DNA of 64,000 nt. Source: Ardenticatenaceae bacterium (GTDB lineage Bacteria > Chloroflexota > Anaerolineae > Promineifilales > Promineifilaceae). Location: the NCBI GenBank assembly GCA_020634235.1, contig JACKCB010000001.1, positions 310,001 to 374,000 of the forward strand. Direction: 5' to 3'. The stretch's first letter is position 1, and each line of letters opens with the position of its first letter. This document shows, piece by piece, positions 53,278 through 62,073 of this stretch. Under the pieces are notes generated by a model. The model saw nothing but the letters and a program-made list of their open reading frames with translations. It did not search any database and had not been told where the DNA came from. A program made the translations under genes and the position numbers.

Positions 53278-53620
53278 CAGCAATTCTAGATGTAAAACGG
53301 AATCGTTCACTCCCCCCCTCCGAAACGAGCCGAGAGGTCAAGCGCCGGGGGCGTCGCCTCGGCGCTTCGCGCCTGGCGACGCCAATCAAAGCAGGGTTTT
53401 TTCAGTTTTTGGGGCAGTTGCCCCAAAAACTGAAAAAACCCCATTAAGTTTTCCCGCGCAGGGCGCGAAGCGCCCTCGCGCGGGGCAGCGTCTGGGGAGC
53501 GAGCGCTTACTGCAAAACTTGATCAGCCGCCCAGCGCGACCTCGGGCAGCTCACATGCAACGCTATCTGGTAACCTTCTGCCCTGTTGCGCCCCTTTTCC
53601 CCCTACATTTAGAATTACTA
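53278..53620. mobile_element. 343-bp MITE-like element, copy 2
   Basis: Same length as copy 1 with three base differences in all. It is flanked by perfect 9-bp duplications GCCGCGGTC at 53269-53277 and 53621-53629, proving transposition-type insertion and fixing the ends of the element. It contains the same central 48-bp palindrome. The perfect duplication suggests this copy is younger than copy 1. No transposase is encoded. Confidence 0.93.
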
Positions 53621-53914
53621 GCCGCGGTCAACGCGGGTTGACACAATCCCTCCTCACGTGTAGCATTTGGTAACGGTTCTAGCAACCCATCAGCGATTGT
53701 CTCTGGCGGTTGCCGGCACACCCGGCCGGGTGTGTTCGCCCCTCAGCCCCTGCTGGAGCATCACCCAAACAACAGTTAACAAACAGAGTGGTTGTCTCCG
53801 CAATCAAAACTACGCCAAAGGTCGCCAGTGCCCGCCCCGCCCCGGCCGGGGCAAAACAAACTCTGGCTGAACAACCCTATACCCAGCTGCCGGTGGCGGT
53901 ACGTAGGAGGATAT
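53621..53914. other. 294-bp region upstream of phosphoribosyltransferase gene
   Basis: No gene seen. Begins with the right target duplication of the MITE; contains two CCGGCCGG motifs and ends in the ribosome site GGAGG (53906-53910) of the next gene. A promoter is not obvious. Confidence 0.4.
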
Positions 53915-54430
53915 GTGCGTCGCGAAATCTTGACCTGGTCCGATGTGGATAAACTCATCGATTATCTCGTTCCCCAAATTCATGGACGATTCGACTCCAT
54001 GGTGATCATCACCCGAGGCGGCATCGTGCCCGGCGGCATGCTGGCCGAAGCCCTCAATATCACCTACATCCTCACCGCCGCCGTCCGCTTCCCGGCCGAC
54101 TACCCCGGCGGCTACGACGTGGGCGGCCTGCACCCGGAACAAAAATACGCCATCCCCGAATTCCTGCAGTTCCCTGATGACGAACTGCTCACCGGCCGGC
54201 GCGTCCTGGTGGTCGACGACGTGTGGACCCGCGGGCGCAACATCGTCACCGTCACCAAACGCATCGACGCGGCCGGGGGCAACCCAGAGAGCTGCGTGCT
54301 GCACTACAAACCCGCCTCCTCCCACTACCCCGGCGTCACCCCCACCTACTACGCCGCCGTCACCGATGCCTACGTCATCTACCCCTGGGAGCTAGACCGC
54401 GGGCCAGAAGTGCTGGGCATGTGGAATTGA
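53915..54430 (+). CDS. Phosphoribosyltransferase family protein
   Basis: A 171-residue type I phosphoribosyltransferase. The PRPP-binding loop reads RVLVVDDVWTRGRN, with two acidic residues for Mg-PRPP; an N-terminal ITRGGIVPGGMLAEAL forms the PPi loop. GTG 53915 is the start, with GGAGG 4 bases before it; the longer upstream frame is Pro-rich and has no ribosome site. Hypoxanthine/xanthine-guanine-type enzymes are the nearest (short length, one domain), but the base specificity is unknown. SRP RNA follows 55 bp beyond the stop. Confidence 0.85.
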   Translation: MRREILTWSDVDKLIDYLVPQIHGRFDSMVIITRGGIVPGGMLAEALNITYILTAAVRFPADYPGGYDVGGLHPEQKYAIPEFLQFPDDELLTGRRVLVVDDVWTRGRNIVTVTKRIDAAGGNPESCVLHYKPASSHYPGVTPTYYAAVTDAYVIYPWELDRGPEVLGMWN

Positions 54431-54436
54431 GCCAGC

Positions 54437-54465
54437 TTGCTCAATCGACCCACTTTTGCTACCAT
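54437..54465 (+). promoter_or_regulatory. Putative SRP RNA promoter
   Basis: TTGCTC (54437-54442), 17-base spacer, TACCAT (54460-54465), 21 bases before the RNA 5' end. The boxes match consensus only in part, so this is tentative. Confidence 0.4.
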
Positions 54466-54485
54466 CGCTCCTTACGTTGAAATAT

Positions 54486-54617
54486 GTCCATGAGGCCGGT
54501 GGTTACTGGGTCTCTAGCGGCAAGGGCCGTCGAACCGTGTCAGGTCCGGAAGGAAGCAGCACTAAGGCGTTTCCCTTGGGTGACTAGAATCACCTGGTAG
54601 CCCCCGGTCCCATGGAC
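54486..54617 (+). ncRNA. ffs: Signal recognition particle RNA (4.5S type)
   Basis: The universal SRP RNA tip is present: GTCAGGTCCGGAAGGAAGC followed by AGCACTAAGG, which binds Ffh. The 5' end (GTCCATGAGGCCGGTGGTTAC) and 3' end (GTAGCCCCCGGTCCCATGGAC) pair to close a long rod, GTCCATG with CATGGAC at the termini. About 132 nt, a little longer than the E. coli form. It targets membrane and secretory proteins with Ffh. T-rich bases after the end probably terminate it. Confidence 0.95.
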
Positions 54618-54691
54618 GTATTTTGATCATCATGGCTGAGGATGCCCCCGGCCGGGTAGCCCAGACGGCAACCTGACGCCAGAACCACGTT

Positions 54692-55789
54692 ATGAAGCCG
54701 ATCCTACGCATTGCGGCACTCCTGTTCCTGGGGCTTGTCGGCCTCGGCAGTGCGCTCCTGTTTGGCTCACTCATCCTGGCCCAACTCCCCGGCCGGGACA
54801 ACTCCACCACCACCCAGGCCGACCCCAATACCCCCCTGCGCACCATCACCATCCATCAAGAAGGGCAGCAGCAAATGGTACGCACCCGCGCCCAAACCGT
54901 GTCCGCCGCCCTGCAGCAGGCCGGCATCAGCCTGGCCGTCACCGACCAGGTCGAGCCAGACCCCGCCAGCCCCCTGGACGACGGGCTGCACATCTACATC
55001 CAACGCGCCATCCCCCTGCTCCTCAAAGTCGATGGCCGGCTGCTAGAAATCGCCAGCCCCCACCGCCAGGTAGCAGACGTGCTGGCCGGCGCGGGTATCA
55101 ACCTGGTGGGCGAGGACTTCACCCGGCCGGGGCCAGACGCCCTCCTTCAACCCAACGACCTCATCGAAGTCATCCGCGTCACCGAAAACTTCCTCGTCGA
55201 AGACCAGCCCATCCCCTACGAAACCCTCTGGCAGCCCAGCGACAGCCTGGAACTGGACACCGAAGGGCTGCTGCAAGCCGGGGTGCCCGGCATCCTGCGG
55301 CAGCGCGTGCGCGTGCGCTACCACGACGGCGCAGAAGTCAGCCGCACCGCCGCCGAAGCATGGGTTGCTCGCGAACCAACCGCCGAAATCATGGGCTACG
55401 GCACCAAAATCGTGCTGCGCACCCTGCAGACGCCCGGCGGCAGCTACCAGTATTGGCGTGTTGCCCGCATGCGCGTCACCTCCTACACCGCCGCCAGCTC
55501 CGGCAAACCGCCCGACCATCCCGCCTATGGCATCACCGCCAGCGGCCTGCAAGCCGGCACCGGCATTGTCGCCGTCGACCGCAGCGTCATCCCCTTTCGC
55601 TCCTGGGTCTACGTGCCCGGCTACGGCATCGGCTACGCCGGCGACACCGGCGGCGGGGTCATTGGCCGCTGGATCGACCTGGGCTATGATGAAACTGAAT
55701 TCGTCCCCTGGTCCGGCTATGTAGACGTCTACTACCTGGTCCCCATGCCCGAAAATATCAACTACCGCCTGCCCCAAGAACTGCCCTGA
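54692..55789 (+). CDS. DUF348/G5/3D domain cell-wall protein (YabE-like)
   Basis: A 365-residue exported protein with an N-terminal membrane segment (~8-30). Two DUF348 repeats (~50-150) and a G5 domain (~185-260: LWQPSDSLELDTEGLLQAG...RVRVRY...EVSRTAAEAWV) precede a C-terminal 3D domain (~270-360), with the three-Asp motif in VAVDRSVIPF, YAGDTGGGVIGRWIDLGYD. 3D domains are lytic-transglycosylase-like and process peptidoglycan. The gene lies 32 bp before rsmA, the same order as yabE-rnmV-ksgA in Firmicutes (rnmV missing), a deep-rooted neighbourhood. No clear ribosome site. Confidence 0.87.
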   Translation: MKPILRIAALLFLGLVGLGSALLFGSLILAQLPGRDNSTTTQADPNTPLRTITIHQEGQQQMVRTRAQTVSAALQQAGISLAVTDQVEPDPASPLDDGLHIYIQRAIPLLLKVDGRLLEIASPHRQVADVLAGAGINLVGEDFTRPGPDALLQPNDLIEVIRVTENFLVEDQPIPYETLWQPSDSLELDTEGLLQAGVPGILRQRVRVRYHDGAEVSRTAAEAWVAREPTAEIMGYGTKIVLRTLQTPGGSYQYWRVARMRVTSYTAASSGKPPDHPAYGITASGLQAGTGIVAVDRSVIPFRSWVYVPGYGIGYAGDTGGGVIGRWIDLGYDETEFVPWSGYVDVYYLVPMPENINYRLPQELP

Positions 55790-55821
55790 CCGGCAGCCGG
55801 ACAACGCAGAACACGCCGCCC

Positions 55822-56640
55822 ATGCATCCCAAACACCTGTTGGCCCGCCACCACATCGACCCCAAGCGCAGCCTGGGACAAAACTTCCTGTATGATGACC
55901 AGGTGCTGGCGCGCATTGCCGGCGCGGCAGAGCTGGCGCCGGCCGACAACGTACTGGAAATTGGACCCGGCGTAGGGGCGCTGACGCAGCACCTGGCCGC
56001 CCAGGCCGGCCGGGTCGTGGCCGTGGAGCTGGATAACCGGCTGCTGCCCATCTTGCGGCAAGAGCTGGCCGCCTGCGACAACGTCACCCTGGTTCATGGC
56101 GATATTTTGGCACAAGACCCGGCCGGGTGGTTCCAGGCCCAACCCTACAAAGTCGTGGCCAACGTCCCCTACTACATCACCGGGGCCATCCTGCGCCACC
56201 TGCTCGCCGGCCGGGCCAAACCCAGCCTTATGGTCATGACCGTGCAGAAAGAGGTGGCCGAGCGGGTGAGCGCCCGGCCGGGAGCGATGAGCTTGCTGGC
56301 TGTCAGCGTGCAGTTCTACGGGCCGGTGGAGATTGTGGGCAGCATCAAGGCCGGCGCCTTCTGGCCCCGGCCGGATGTCGATTCGGCCATCATCCGCATC
56401 GACCTGCGCCAGGGGCCGCTGCTCAGCCCGGCCGACGAAGCCGCCTTCTTCCGCCTGGTCAAGGCCGGCTTCAGCCAAAAGCGCAAGCAGTTACAGAAAA
56501 ACCTGCGCGTGCTTGGCTACCCCAGAGAACAGATCAACGCTCTGCTAGCCGCCGCCAACATCGACGGCCAGCGCCGCGCCGAAACCCTCAGCCTGGCCGA
56601 ATGGGCCGCACTCCTGGAAGCCAGCCGCCAAATCAGCTAG
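55822..56640 (+). CDS. rsmA: 16S rRNA (adenine(1518)-N6/adenine(1519)-N6)-dimethyltransferase
   Basis: RsmA (KsgA) dimethylates two adjacent adenines in the 3' hairpin of 16S rRNA, a late checkpoint in small-subunit assembly. The 272-residue protein has the N-terminal motif X KRSLGQNFL, SAM motif I EIGPGVGALT, and catalytic motif IV NVPYYITG. A C-terminal helical domain (~205-270) completes the fold. Length is normal. It is preceded by the YabE-like gene in what is probably one operon, and is convergent with the biotin carboxylase gene (6-bp gap). Confidence 0.95.
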   Translation: MHPKHLLARHHIDPKRSLGQNFLYDDQVLARIAGAAELAPADNVLEIGPGVGALTQHLAAQAGRVVAVELDNRLLPILRQELAACDNVTLVHGDILAQDPAGWFQAQPYKVVANVPYYITGAILRHLLAGRAKPSLMVMTVQKEVAERVSARPGAMSLLAVSVQFYGPVEIVGSIKAGAFWPRPDVDSAIIRIDLRQGPLLSPADEAAFFRLVKAGFSQKRKQLQKNLRVLGYPREQINALLAAANIDGQRRAETLSLAEWAALLEASRQIS

Positions 56641-56646
56641 ACCGCG

Positions 56647-58143
56647 CTATCCCCGCCAACCGGTCGTGTCTTGCCAGGGATCCGGCTGGGCAGGGCTGCC
56701 TGGGGCATCGCCCCCGGCCGGGCGCGCCACCCCACCCCGCAGCGCCTCAAACGCCGCAATCGCCAGCCAGGTGCTGTTGCTGCTGTCCACCGGCGGCAGC
56801 CAATCCGCATAATGCTCGCCCAAAAAGCTAGTGCCAAAATAACCGGCCACAAAAGCCGGATGCTGCAAAATGTCGATCAGATACGGGATATTCGTCGTCA
56901 CACCCAGCACCACCGTATCTTGCAGCGCCCGGATCATCTTGCGAATTGCCTCCGGCCGGTCATCCCCCCAGGTGATCACCTTAGCCAGCATCGGGTCATA
57001 GTAAGGGCTAACCTGCGTACCCGCCTCAATACCATCATCCACCCGCACCCCTGGCCCCATGGGCGGCCGGTAAAAAACCACCTCCCCAATCGATGGCAGG
57101 AAGTTGTGCGCCGGGTCTTCGGCATAAATGCGGCACTCCAGCGCATGGCCACGCTGCGTCAGATCCGCCTGCGAAAAGGTCAACGGCTCGCCCGCCGCCA
57201 GCCGGATTTGCCAGGCCGCAATGTCAATGCCCGTCACCAGCTCCGTCACCGGATGCTCCACTTGCAGGCGGGTATTCATTTCCAAGAAGTAAAATTGGTT
57301 GTCTGGCGTCACCACAAACTCCACCGTCCCGGCGCTAATGTAGCCGACCGCCCGCGCCAGCGCCAGCGCCGCCGCCGTCATTCGCTGGCGCAAATCGGCC
57401 GTCAACGCCGGCGAAGGGGACTCCTCGATGATCTTCTGGTGCCGGCGCTGCACCGAGCATTCCCGCTCAAACAGGTGCACAATGTTGCGATGACGGTCGC
57501 CCAGCACCTGCACCTCCACGTGGCGAATCTCGGTGAAGTACTTCTCAATCAGCACGTGGTCGCTGCCAAAGGAGGAACGGGATTCGTTGCGGGCGGTGTG
57601 CAGCGCCCCCTGAAACTCCTCCGGCGACCAGACCACGCGCATCCCTTTGCCGCCACCGCCGGCACTGGCCTTGATCAACACCGGATAACCAATCTCGCCG
57701 GCCAGGGCAGCTAACCCGGCATCACTGTGCTCCACACCGTCCACCCCGGGAATGACTGGGACGTTGACCTGGCGCGCCAGCAGACGGGCCTCGGATTTGC
57801 TGCCCAGGGCGCGCATCGCGGCCGGCGTAGGGCCAATGAAGTGGAAACCCCGCGCCGCACACGCCTCGGCAAACTCGGCGTTCTCGCTCAAGAAGCCATA
57901 GCCGGGATGGATGGCATCCACTCCAGCCAGCTTAGCTATGCGAAAAATCGCCTCCTGGTTCAGATAGGTCTCGCGCGCGGTCACCCCATCCAACTGATAG
58001 CTCTCGTCGGCCAATCGCGCCCACGGCGCACTGCGGTCAACCTCTGAGTAAATGGCTACCGAGCGCACGCCCAACTCCCGGCAAGCCCGAAAAATGCGCC
58101 GCGCCACCTCGCCCCGATTTACAACCATGATCTTCTTAAACAT
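56647..58143 (-). CDS. accC: Biotin carboxylase subunit (acetyl-CoA or methylcrotonoyl-CoA carboxylase)
   Basis: A 498-residue ATP-grasp enzyme that carboxylates biotin on its carrier protein. Motifs: VNRGEVARRIFRACRELG at the N-terminus, the glycine loop SAGGGGKGM (ATP), the E-x-x-x-x-x-x-H-x-E-x-Q-x-L-G-D region (KYFTEIRHVEVQVLGD) and EMNTRLQVEHPVTE with the catalytic Arg and Glu. It is ~45 residues longer than E. coli AccC, with a Gly/Pro-rich C-terminus and no biotin-carrier domain. AccC of fatty-acid synthesis is the default; the enoyl-CoA hydratase gene nearby, which looks like the leucine-pathway enzyme, makes a methylcrotonoyl-CoA carboxylase subunit possible. AGGAAAGC precedes ATG. 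Confidence 0.9.
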   Translation of the reverse strand: MFKKIMVVNRGEVARRIFRACRELGVRSVAIYSEVDRSAPWARLADESYQLDGVTARETYLNQEAIFRIAKLAGVDAIHPGYGFLSENAEFAEACAARGFHFIGPTPAAMRALGSKSEARLLARQVNVPVIPGVDGVEHSDAGLAALAGEIGYPVLIKASAGGGGKGMRVVWSPEEFQGALHTARNESRSSFGSDHVLIEKYFTEIRHVEVQVLGDRHRNIVHLFERECSVQRRHQKIIEESPSPALTADLRQRMTAAALALARAVGYISAGTVEFVVTPDNQFYFLEMNTRLQVEHPVTELVTGIDIAAWQIRLAAGEPLTFSQADLTQRGHALECRIYAEDPAHNFLPSIGEVVFYRPPMGPGVRVDDGIEAGTQVSPYYDPMLAKVITWGDDRPEAIRKMIRALQDTVVLGVTTNIPYLIDILQHPAFVAGYFGTSFLGEHYADWLPPVDSSNSTWLAIAAFEALRGGVARPAGGDAPGSPAQPDPWQDTTGWRG

Positions 58144-58202
58144 GCTTTCCTAACCTCATCGGGCCAGTTCGCGCCAGGCAGCCTGCCCTCAGCTTGCCCG
58201 GC

Positions 58203-59003
58203 CTATGCATCAGTGAGCCACTTCTGGGCGAAATCTACGCCTTCAACCTGCTGGAACAGGCGCGCCTCGGCCGAACCTACCGGGCCAATGGTCACCCGGC
58301 CGGTACGCTCAAAATCACGCCCAATCTCCGGAAACGGTTCGGTATCCAGGTCAATGTCCCAATATCGCTGCCACACCCGCTGCCCTTGCACCAGGATGGG
58401 TGCCCCGCACCGTATCTTAACCGGATCGGCCAGGCGATACTCCGCCAGGTGGAAGGAGGTATTGCGATTGTACCCCACCCCCAACAGCAAAACCCAGCCC
58501 TCCAGCGCGTAAATGCGGGCCAGCGGCGAGCCTTCCCCCAGGCTGTTGGCCAGCTCATGCCCGGCCGTGATGCTTTCCGCGTGCTGCCCCCAGGCGGCAA
58601 AAGAGACGGCCGGGTGATCGCTGCGCCGCACCTCCGGCCAACTACGAAAACAGTCGGCAATGCGCCCCATGCCCCGCGTGGGGGTCAGCGCCGGGTCAAA
58701 GGCCGGCATTTCACGCTGGATAATCGGCACCCAGTCGGCCGGCACCGGCGGGTTAGCCCAGTAGGCCGGGTCGGAGTAATCACCGCTGTGAGCTGGCATA
58801 ACCAGTGTCCCGGCCGGGGTGAGGACATCTTGCAGCGCCTGGATCACCGCCACCGGCCCACCCGCCACCCAGCCCAGGGCACTCAGCGAGGCGTGGACCA
58901 ACAGCACCATGCCCGGCTGCACGCCCAGCACCCGCAAATCCGCCGCCAGGCTGCTTCGCGTGCGCGGCGCCGGTGCGCGATGGATAGCCGCCAATTCGCT
59001 CAT
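58203..59003 (-). CDS. AAC(3)-family acetyltransferase
   Basis: A 266-residue acetyl-CoA-dependent N-acetyltransferase of the antibiotic_NAT/AAC(3) family. LLVHASLSALGWVAGGP (His and Ser active-site region) and GTLVMPAHS match the family, and SFAAWGQHAE, with a second His, is the acetyl-CoA contact. ATG 59003 overlaps the hydratase stop (ATGA), so it is translationally coupled to a carbon-degradation gene, unlike a resistance cassette. The native substrate may be an amine or amino acid other than an aminoglycoside. A resistance phenotype should not be assumed. Confidence 0.85.
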   Translation of the reverse strand: MSELAAIHRAPAPRTRSSLAADLRVLGVQPGMVLLVHASLSALGWVAGGPVAVIQALQDVLTPAGTLVMPAHSGDYSDPAYWANPPVPADWVPIIQREMPAFDPALTPTRGMGRIADCFRSWPEVRRSDHPAVSFAAWGQHAESITAGHELANSLGEGSPLARIYALEGWVLLLGVGYNRNTSFHLAEYRLADPVKIRCGAPILVQGQRVWQRYWDIDLDTEPFPEIGRDFERTGRVTIGPVGSAEARLFQQVEGVDFAQKWLTDA

Positions 59004-59782
59004 GCCTGCCACCACGGGGGGCGCTTTTGCAAGAAGGCCGACATGCCCTCACGTCCCTCAGCGCTGGCCCGGCGTTGGGCAATGAGCTGCGTGGTGAAGG
59101 CGCGCATCGCCTCCTTGGGTTGGCCGCTAACCGCGCCAATCAGCTGCTTGGCGGCCGCCTGTGCGCCGGGCGCGGCCTGCAAAAACTGGCCAACGCGCTC
59201 GGCCACTTTGGCATCCAGCGCCGCTTCGTCGGGCACCACGTGCTGCACCAGGCCAATGTGGCGGGCGTACTCGGCGCTAAACCGCTCACCGCTCAGAAAC
59301 AGTTCCCGGCCGGGGCCGCTGCCAATCTTGGCCAGCACAAACGGGGAGATCACCGCCGGCACAATGCCTAAACGTGTTTCGCTGAAGGCCAATGTGGCCC
59401 GGGCCACGGCCACCACACTGTCACAGCAGCTGACCAGGCCCGCCCCACCGCCAATGGCCGCCCCGTTCACCCGCCCAATCACCGGCCGGGGGCAGCTATC
59501 AATGGCCAACATCAAGTCAAAGATCGCCTCACCGTCGGCCACATTTTCGGCAAAAGAGTAGTCGGCCGCAGCACGCATGAACGACAGATCCGCGCCGGCG
59601 CAAAAGGAGCGACCATTGCCGGTTAGCACCACCACCCGCACCGTCTCATCCAGCGCCACCTCTCGGAAAATCGTCGTAAGCGTGGCGATCATCTCCGGGG
59701 TCATGGCGTTATGGCTCCCCGGCCGGTTCAACGCCACAGTCAGCACCGCCCCCTCGCGCATCAGTTCCACAACGTCGGCCAT
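59000..59782 (-). CDS. Enoyl-CoA hydratase/isomerase family, methylglutaconyl-CoA-hydratase-like
   Basis: A 260-residue crotonase-fold protein. CAGADLSFM holds the oxyanion Gly, the second oxyanion/catalytic region is GGGAGLVSCCD, and ETRLGIVPAVISPFV matches the region typical of methylglutaconyl-CoA hydratase (LiuC/AUH), where ISP-V and the CCD are characteristic. That enzyme hydrates 3-methylglutaconyl-CoA to HMG-CoA in leucine breakdown, the substrate of the HMG-CoA lyase at 15656-16588. ATG 59782 has GGAGGG 3 bases upstream. Generic enoyl-CoA hydratase remains possible. Confidence 0.83.
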   Translation of the reverse strand: MADVVELMREGAVLTVALNRPGSHNAMTPEMIATLTTIFREVALDETVRVVVLTGNGRSFCAGADLSFMRAAADYSFAENVADGEAIFDLMLAIDSCPRPVIGRVNGAAIGGGAGLVSCCDSVVAVARATLAFSETRLGIVPAVISPFVLAKIGSGPGRELFLSGERFSAEYARHIGLVQHVVPDEAALDAKVAERVGQFLQAAPGAQAAAKQLIGAVSGQPKEAMRAFTTQLIAQRRASAEGREGMSAFLQKRPPWWQA

Positions 59783-59814
59783 CAGCCCTCCATCACTAAA
59801 ATCACCCAGGCTGG

Positions 59815-59850
59815 CAGAAAAAAACGTGAAACGCAATTGTACATCACGTT
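59815..59850 (-). terminator. Intrinsic terminator after ftsH
   Basis: On the minus strand AACGTGA and TCACGTT (59844-59850 / 59823-59829) can pair around a 14-base loop, followed by a T-run (A-run on the plus strand at 59817-59824). It is placed right after the ftsH stop and before the hydratase gene. Confidence 0.6.
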
Positions 59851-59918
59851 CCACGTTTCGGTTACGTCTTGAGCCTGCGGCGGCCTACCTCATGCCAGGC
59901 CATCAGGCGGCGCGCCGA

Positions 59919-61805
59919 TCAGTCACCGGGAAGCAGCACTTCCACCGGCTGGTCCACGGCCACCTCCGGTTCCGGTGCATTCATCAACTCCTCAAACTGC
60001 TCGCGGTCCAACGTTTCCACCTCGATCAACTTGTCCACCAGGCGCACCAGTTGCGCCCGGTTCTGGGTGATAACCTCTTTGGCGCGGCCGTAGTTGCGGT
60101 CCAGAATAACGCGCACTTCCTCATCAATCAGCCGGGCCGCTTCCTCGCTGTAATCCCGATTCTGGCCAAACTCCCGGCCGAGGAAAATATTGCCCTGCTG
60201 CTCACCGTACGTCCGCAGCCCCAGCGAGGCGCTCATGCCATACTGCATCACCATCGCCCGGGCAATGCGCGTGGCCTGCTGCAAGTCGGATGCTGCCCCG
60301 GTGGTAACCCGGCCGAAGAAGATCTCTTCCGCCGCCCGGCCGCCCAGAGCAAAGGCAATCTGGTCCTCGAAATAATCGGTGGTAACGGTCATGCGGTCTT
60401 CACGCAGGGGCAGCACATAACCGCCCGCCCGGCCGCGGGGCACAATGGTGATCTTCTGCACCGGGTCGGTGTTGGGCAGTTGGAAACTCACCAGGGCATG
60501 TCCGGCCTCGTGGTAAGCGGTCAGCTCTTTTTCGTCTTCGCTAATCACCCGGCTCTTGCGTTCCGGGCCAATAGCAATCCGGTCAAACGCTTCCTGGAAC
60601 TCATGCTCGCCAATGGTCGTCTGGTTGAAGCGCGCCGCAAAAATCGCCGCCTCATTCACCAGGTTCTCCAGGTCCGCCCCTGAGAAACCAGCCGTCAGCC
60701 GGGCAATATCGGCAAAGCTAACCTCACCAGAGATTGGCTTGCCGCGCGCATGAATGCGCAAGATCGCCTCACGCCCCTTGATGTCTGGCAGGTCCACGAT
60801 CACCTTGCGGTCGAACCGGCCGGGGCGCAGCAGCGCCGGGTCCAGGACATCCGCCCGGTTCGTAGCGGCAATGACAATGACGTTCGTCTCATTTGAGAAG
60901 CCGTCCATCTCCACCAGAATCTGGTTCAGGGTCTGCTCGCGCTCATCATGACCGCCGCCCAAACCCGCGCCACGCTGCCGGCCTACTGCGTCAATTTCGT
61001 CCACAAAGACAATCGACGGGGCGTGCTCCTTGGCCTTGTTGAACAGGTCACGCACGCGGCTGGCCCCCACACCCACAAACATCTCCACAAACTCAGAGCC
61101 AGAAATGTGGAAGAAAGGCACGCCAGCTTCGCCGGCAATGGCCCGGGCCAGCAGCGTCTTGCCCGTGCCAGGCGGGCCAACCATGAGTACCCCCTTAGGA
61201 ATGCGTGCCCCAACCTGCACAAACTTCTCCGGCTCACGCAGGAAAAGCACAACCTCCTTCACCTCTTCCTTGGCCTCTTCCACCCCGGCCACGTCATCAA
61301 AGACCACTGTTGGCCGGTCACCATCGTTGATATTGCGCGCTTTGCTGCGCCCAAAACCAAAAATGTTGTTGCCGCCGCCCTGCATTTGCCGGAAACCGCG
61401 GCTGAAAATCCACAGCAGCAACAGTACTGGGCCTAGCGAGAGGGCGATGCTGATTAACGTGTTCCAGGTAGATTGGTCGGTAGGATTGAAGTCAAAGCTG
61501 GCAAGCTGCTCTTCAGTTACCCCCAAGTTGGTCAAAGTCGTCGTCAGTGCAACGCCAGACTCCTTGGTGGAACTAACTACGGTCTCCGCCGGCTCTTTCA
61601 GAAACACATCCAGTTTGTCCCCAGACACCTCGATCTTGGACACATTGCCATTCTGAATTTCGGTCACAACGGTCGACAGCGGCACCTGTTCCGGGGCGCT
61701 AAAGCGGCGGCTAAGGTAGAGTTGCAACCCTAGAATGATGACCAGGATGGCAATAATCCATGCCCAGGCGGGAATGGGATTACGGGGACCCGATTGTTCG
61801 TCCAT
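59919..61805 (-). CDS. ftsH: ATP-dependent zinc metalloprotease FtsH
   Basis: FtsH is a membrane-anchored AAA+ protease that degrades misfolded membrane proteins and regulators. The 628-residue protein has an N-terminal helix (~13-32), a periplasmic domain and a second helix (~118-140), then AAA+ with Walker A GPPGTGKT, Walker [11 protein letters not shown], the second region of homology ([19 protein letters not shown]) and the protease zinc motif YHEAGHAL (HEAGH). The pore loop [12 protein letters not shown] is intact. The C-terminal tail is acidic and short. ATG 61805 is preferred over GTG 61811. Domain order and length are standard. A terminator follows the stop. Confidence 0.97.
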   Translation of the reverse strand: MDEQSGPRNPIPAWAWIIAILVIILGLQLYLSRRFSAPEQVPLSTVVTEIQNGNVSKIEVSGDKLDVFLKEPAETVVSSTKESGVALTTTLTNLGVTEEQLASFDFNPTDQSTWNTLISIALSLGPVLLLLWIFSRGFRQMQGGGNNIFGFGRSKARNINDGDRPTVVFDDVAGVEEAKEEVKEVVLFLREPEKFVQVGARIPKGVLMVGPPGTGKTLLARAIAGEAGVPFFHISGSEFVEMFVGVGASRVRDLFNKAKEHAPSIVFVDEIDAVGRQRGAGLGGGHDEREQTLNQILVEMDGFSNETNVIVIAATNRADVLDPALLRPGRFDRKVIVDLPDIKGREAILRIHARGKPISGEVSFADIARLTAGFSGADLENLVNEAAIFAARFNQTTIGEHEFQEAFDRIAIGPERKSRVISEDEKELTAYHEAGHALVSFQLPNTDPVQKITIVPRGRAGGYVLPLREDRMTVTTDYFEDQIAFALGGRAAEEIFFGRVTTGAASDLQQATRIARAMVMQYGMSASLGLRTYGEQQGNIFLGREFGQNRDYSEEAARLIDEEVRVILDRNYGRAKEVITQNRAQLVRLVDKLIEVETLDREQFEELMNAPEPEVAVDQPVEVLLPGD

Positions 61806-62073
61806 TATCACTTACCTTTGAAGAATCAACTCATCCCGGCCAGACGATTGGCGGCGGGTAAGCTTGCGTTAAGGGGCTTATGATACACGAAAAGTATATG
61901 AGAAGGATAAACTTTGCATAAACGTTGCTGCCAGCGGCCACCCAAGCGGCGGTTCCTAATCTGGGACTCACCTGCCAGAACGGCTGTTTGCGCCCCGGCC
62001 GGGGTCTACCCAACAACTCGCTGCCAGGACGGTCCAACCATATCAACTGGGCTCCGTCCCGGCCGGGGCCAGA
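61806..62073. other. 268-bp ftsH upstream region
   Basis: Between ftsH (leftward) and the lipA stop. An AT-rich segment at ~61880-61930 has TATACT/TATCAT-like sequences on the minus strand and probably contains the ftsH promoter. Two CCGGCCGG motifs lie at ~61997 and ~62061. Confidence 0.4.

Noticed and set aside
58203..59003. Acquired antibiotic-resistance cassette
   Set aside because: It is coupled by overlap to a metabolic gene with host-like composition and has no mobile-element signs beside it.
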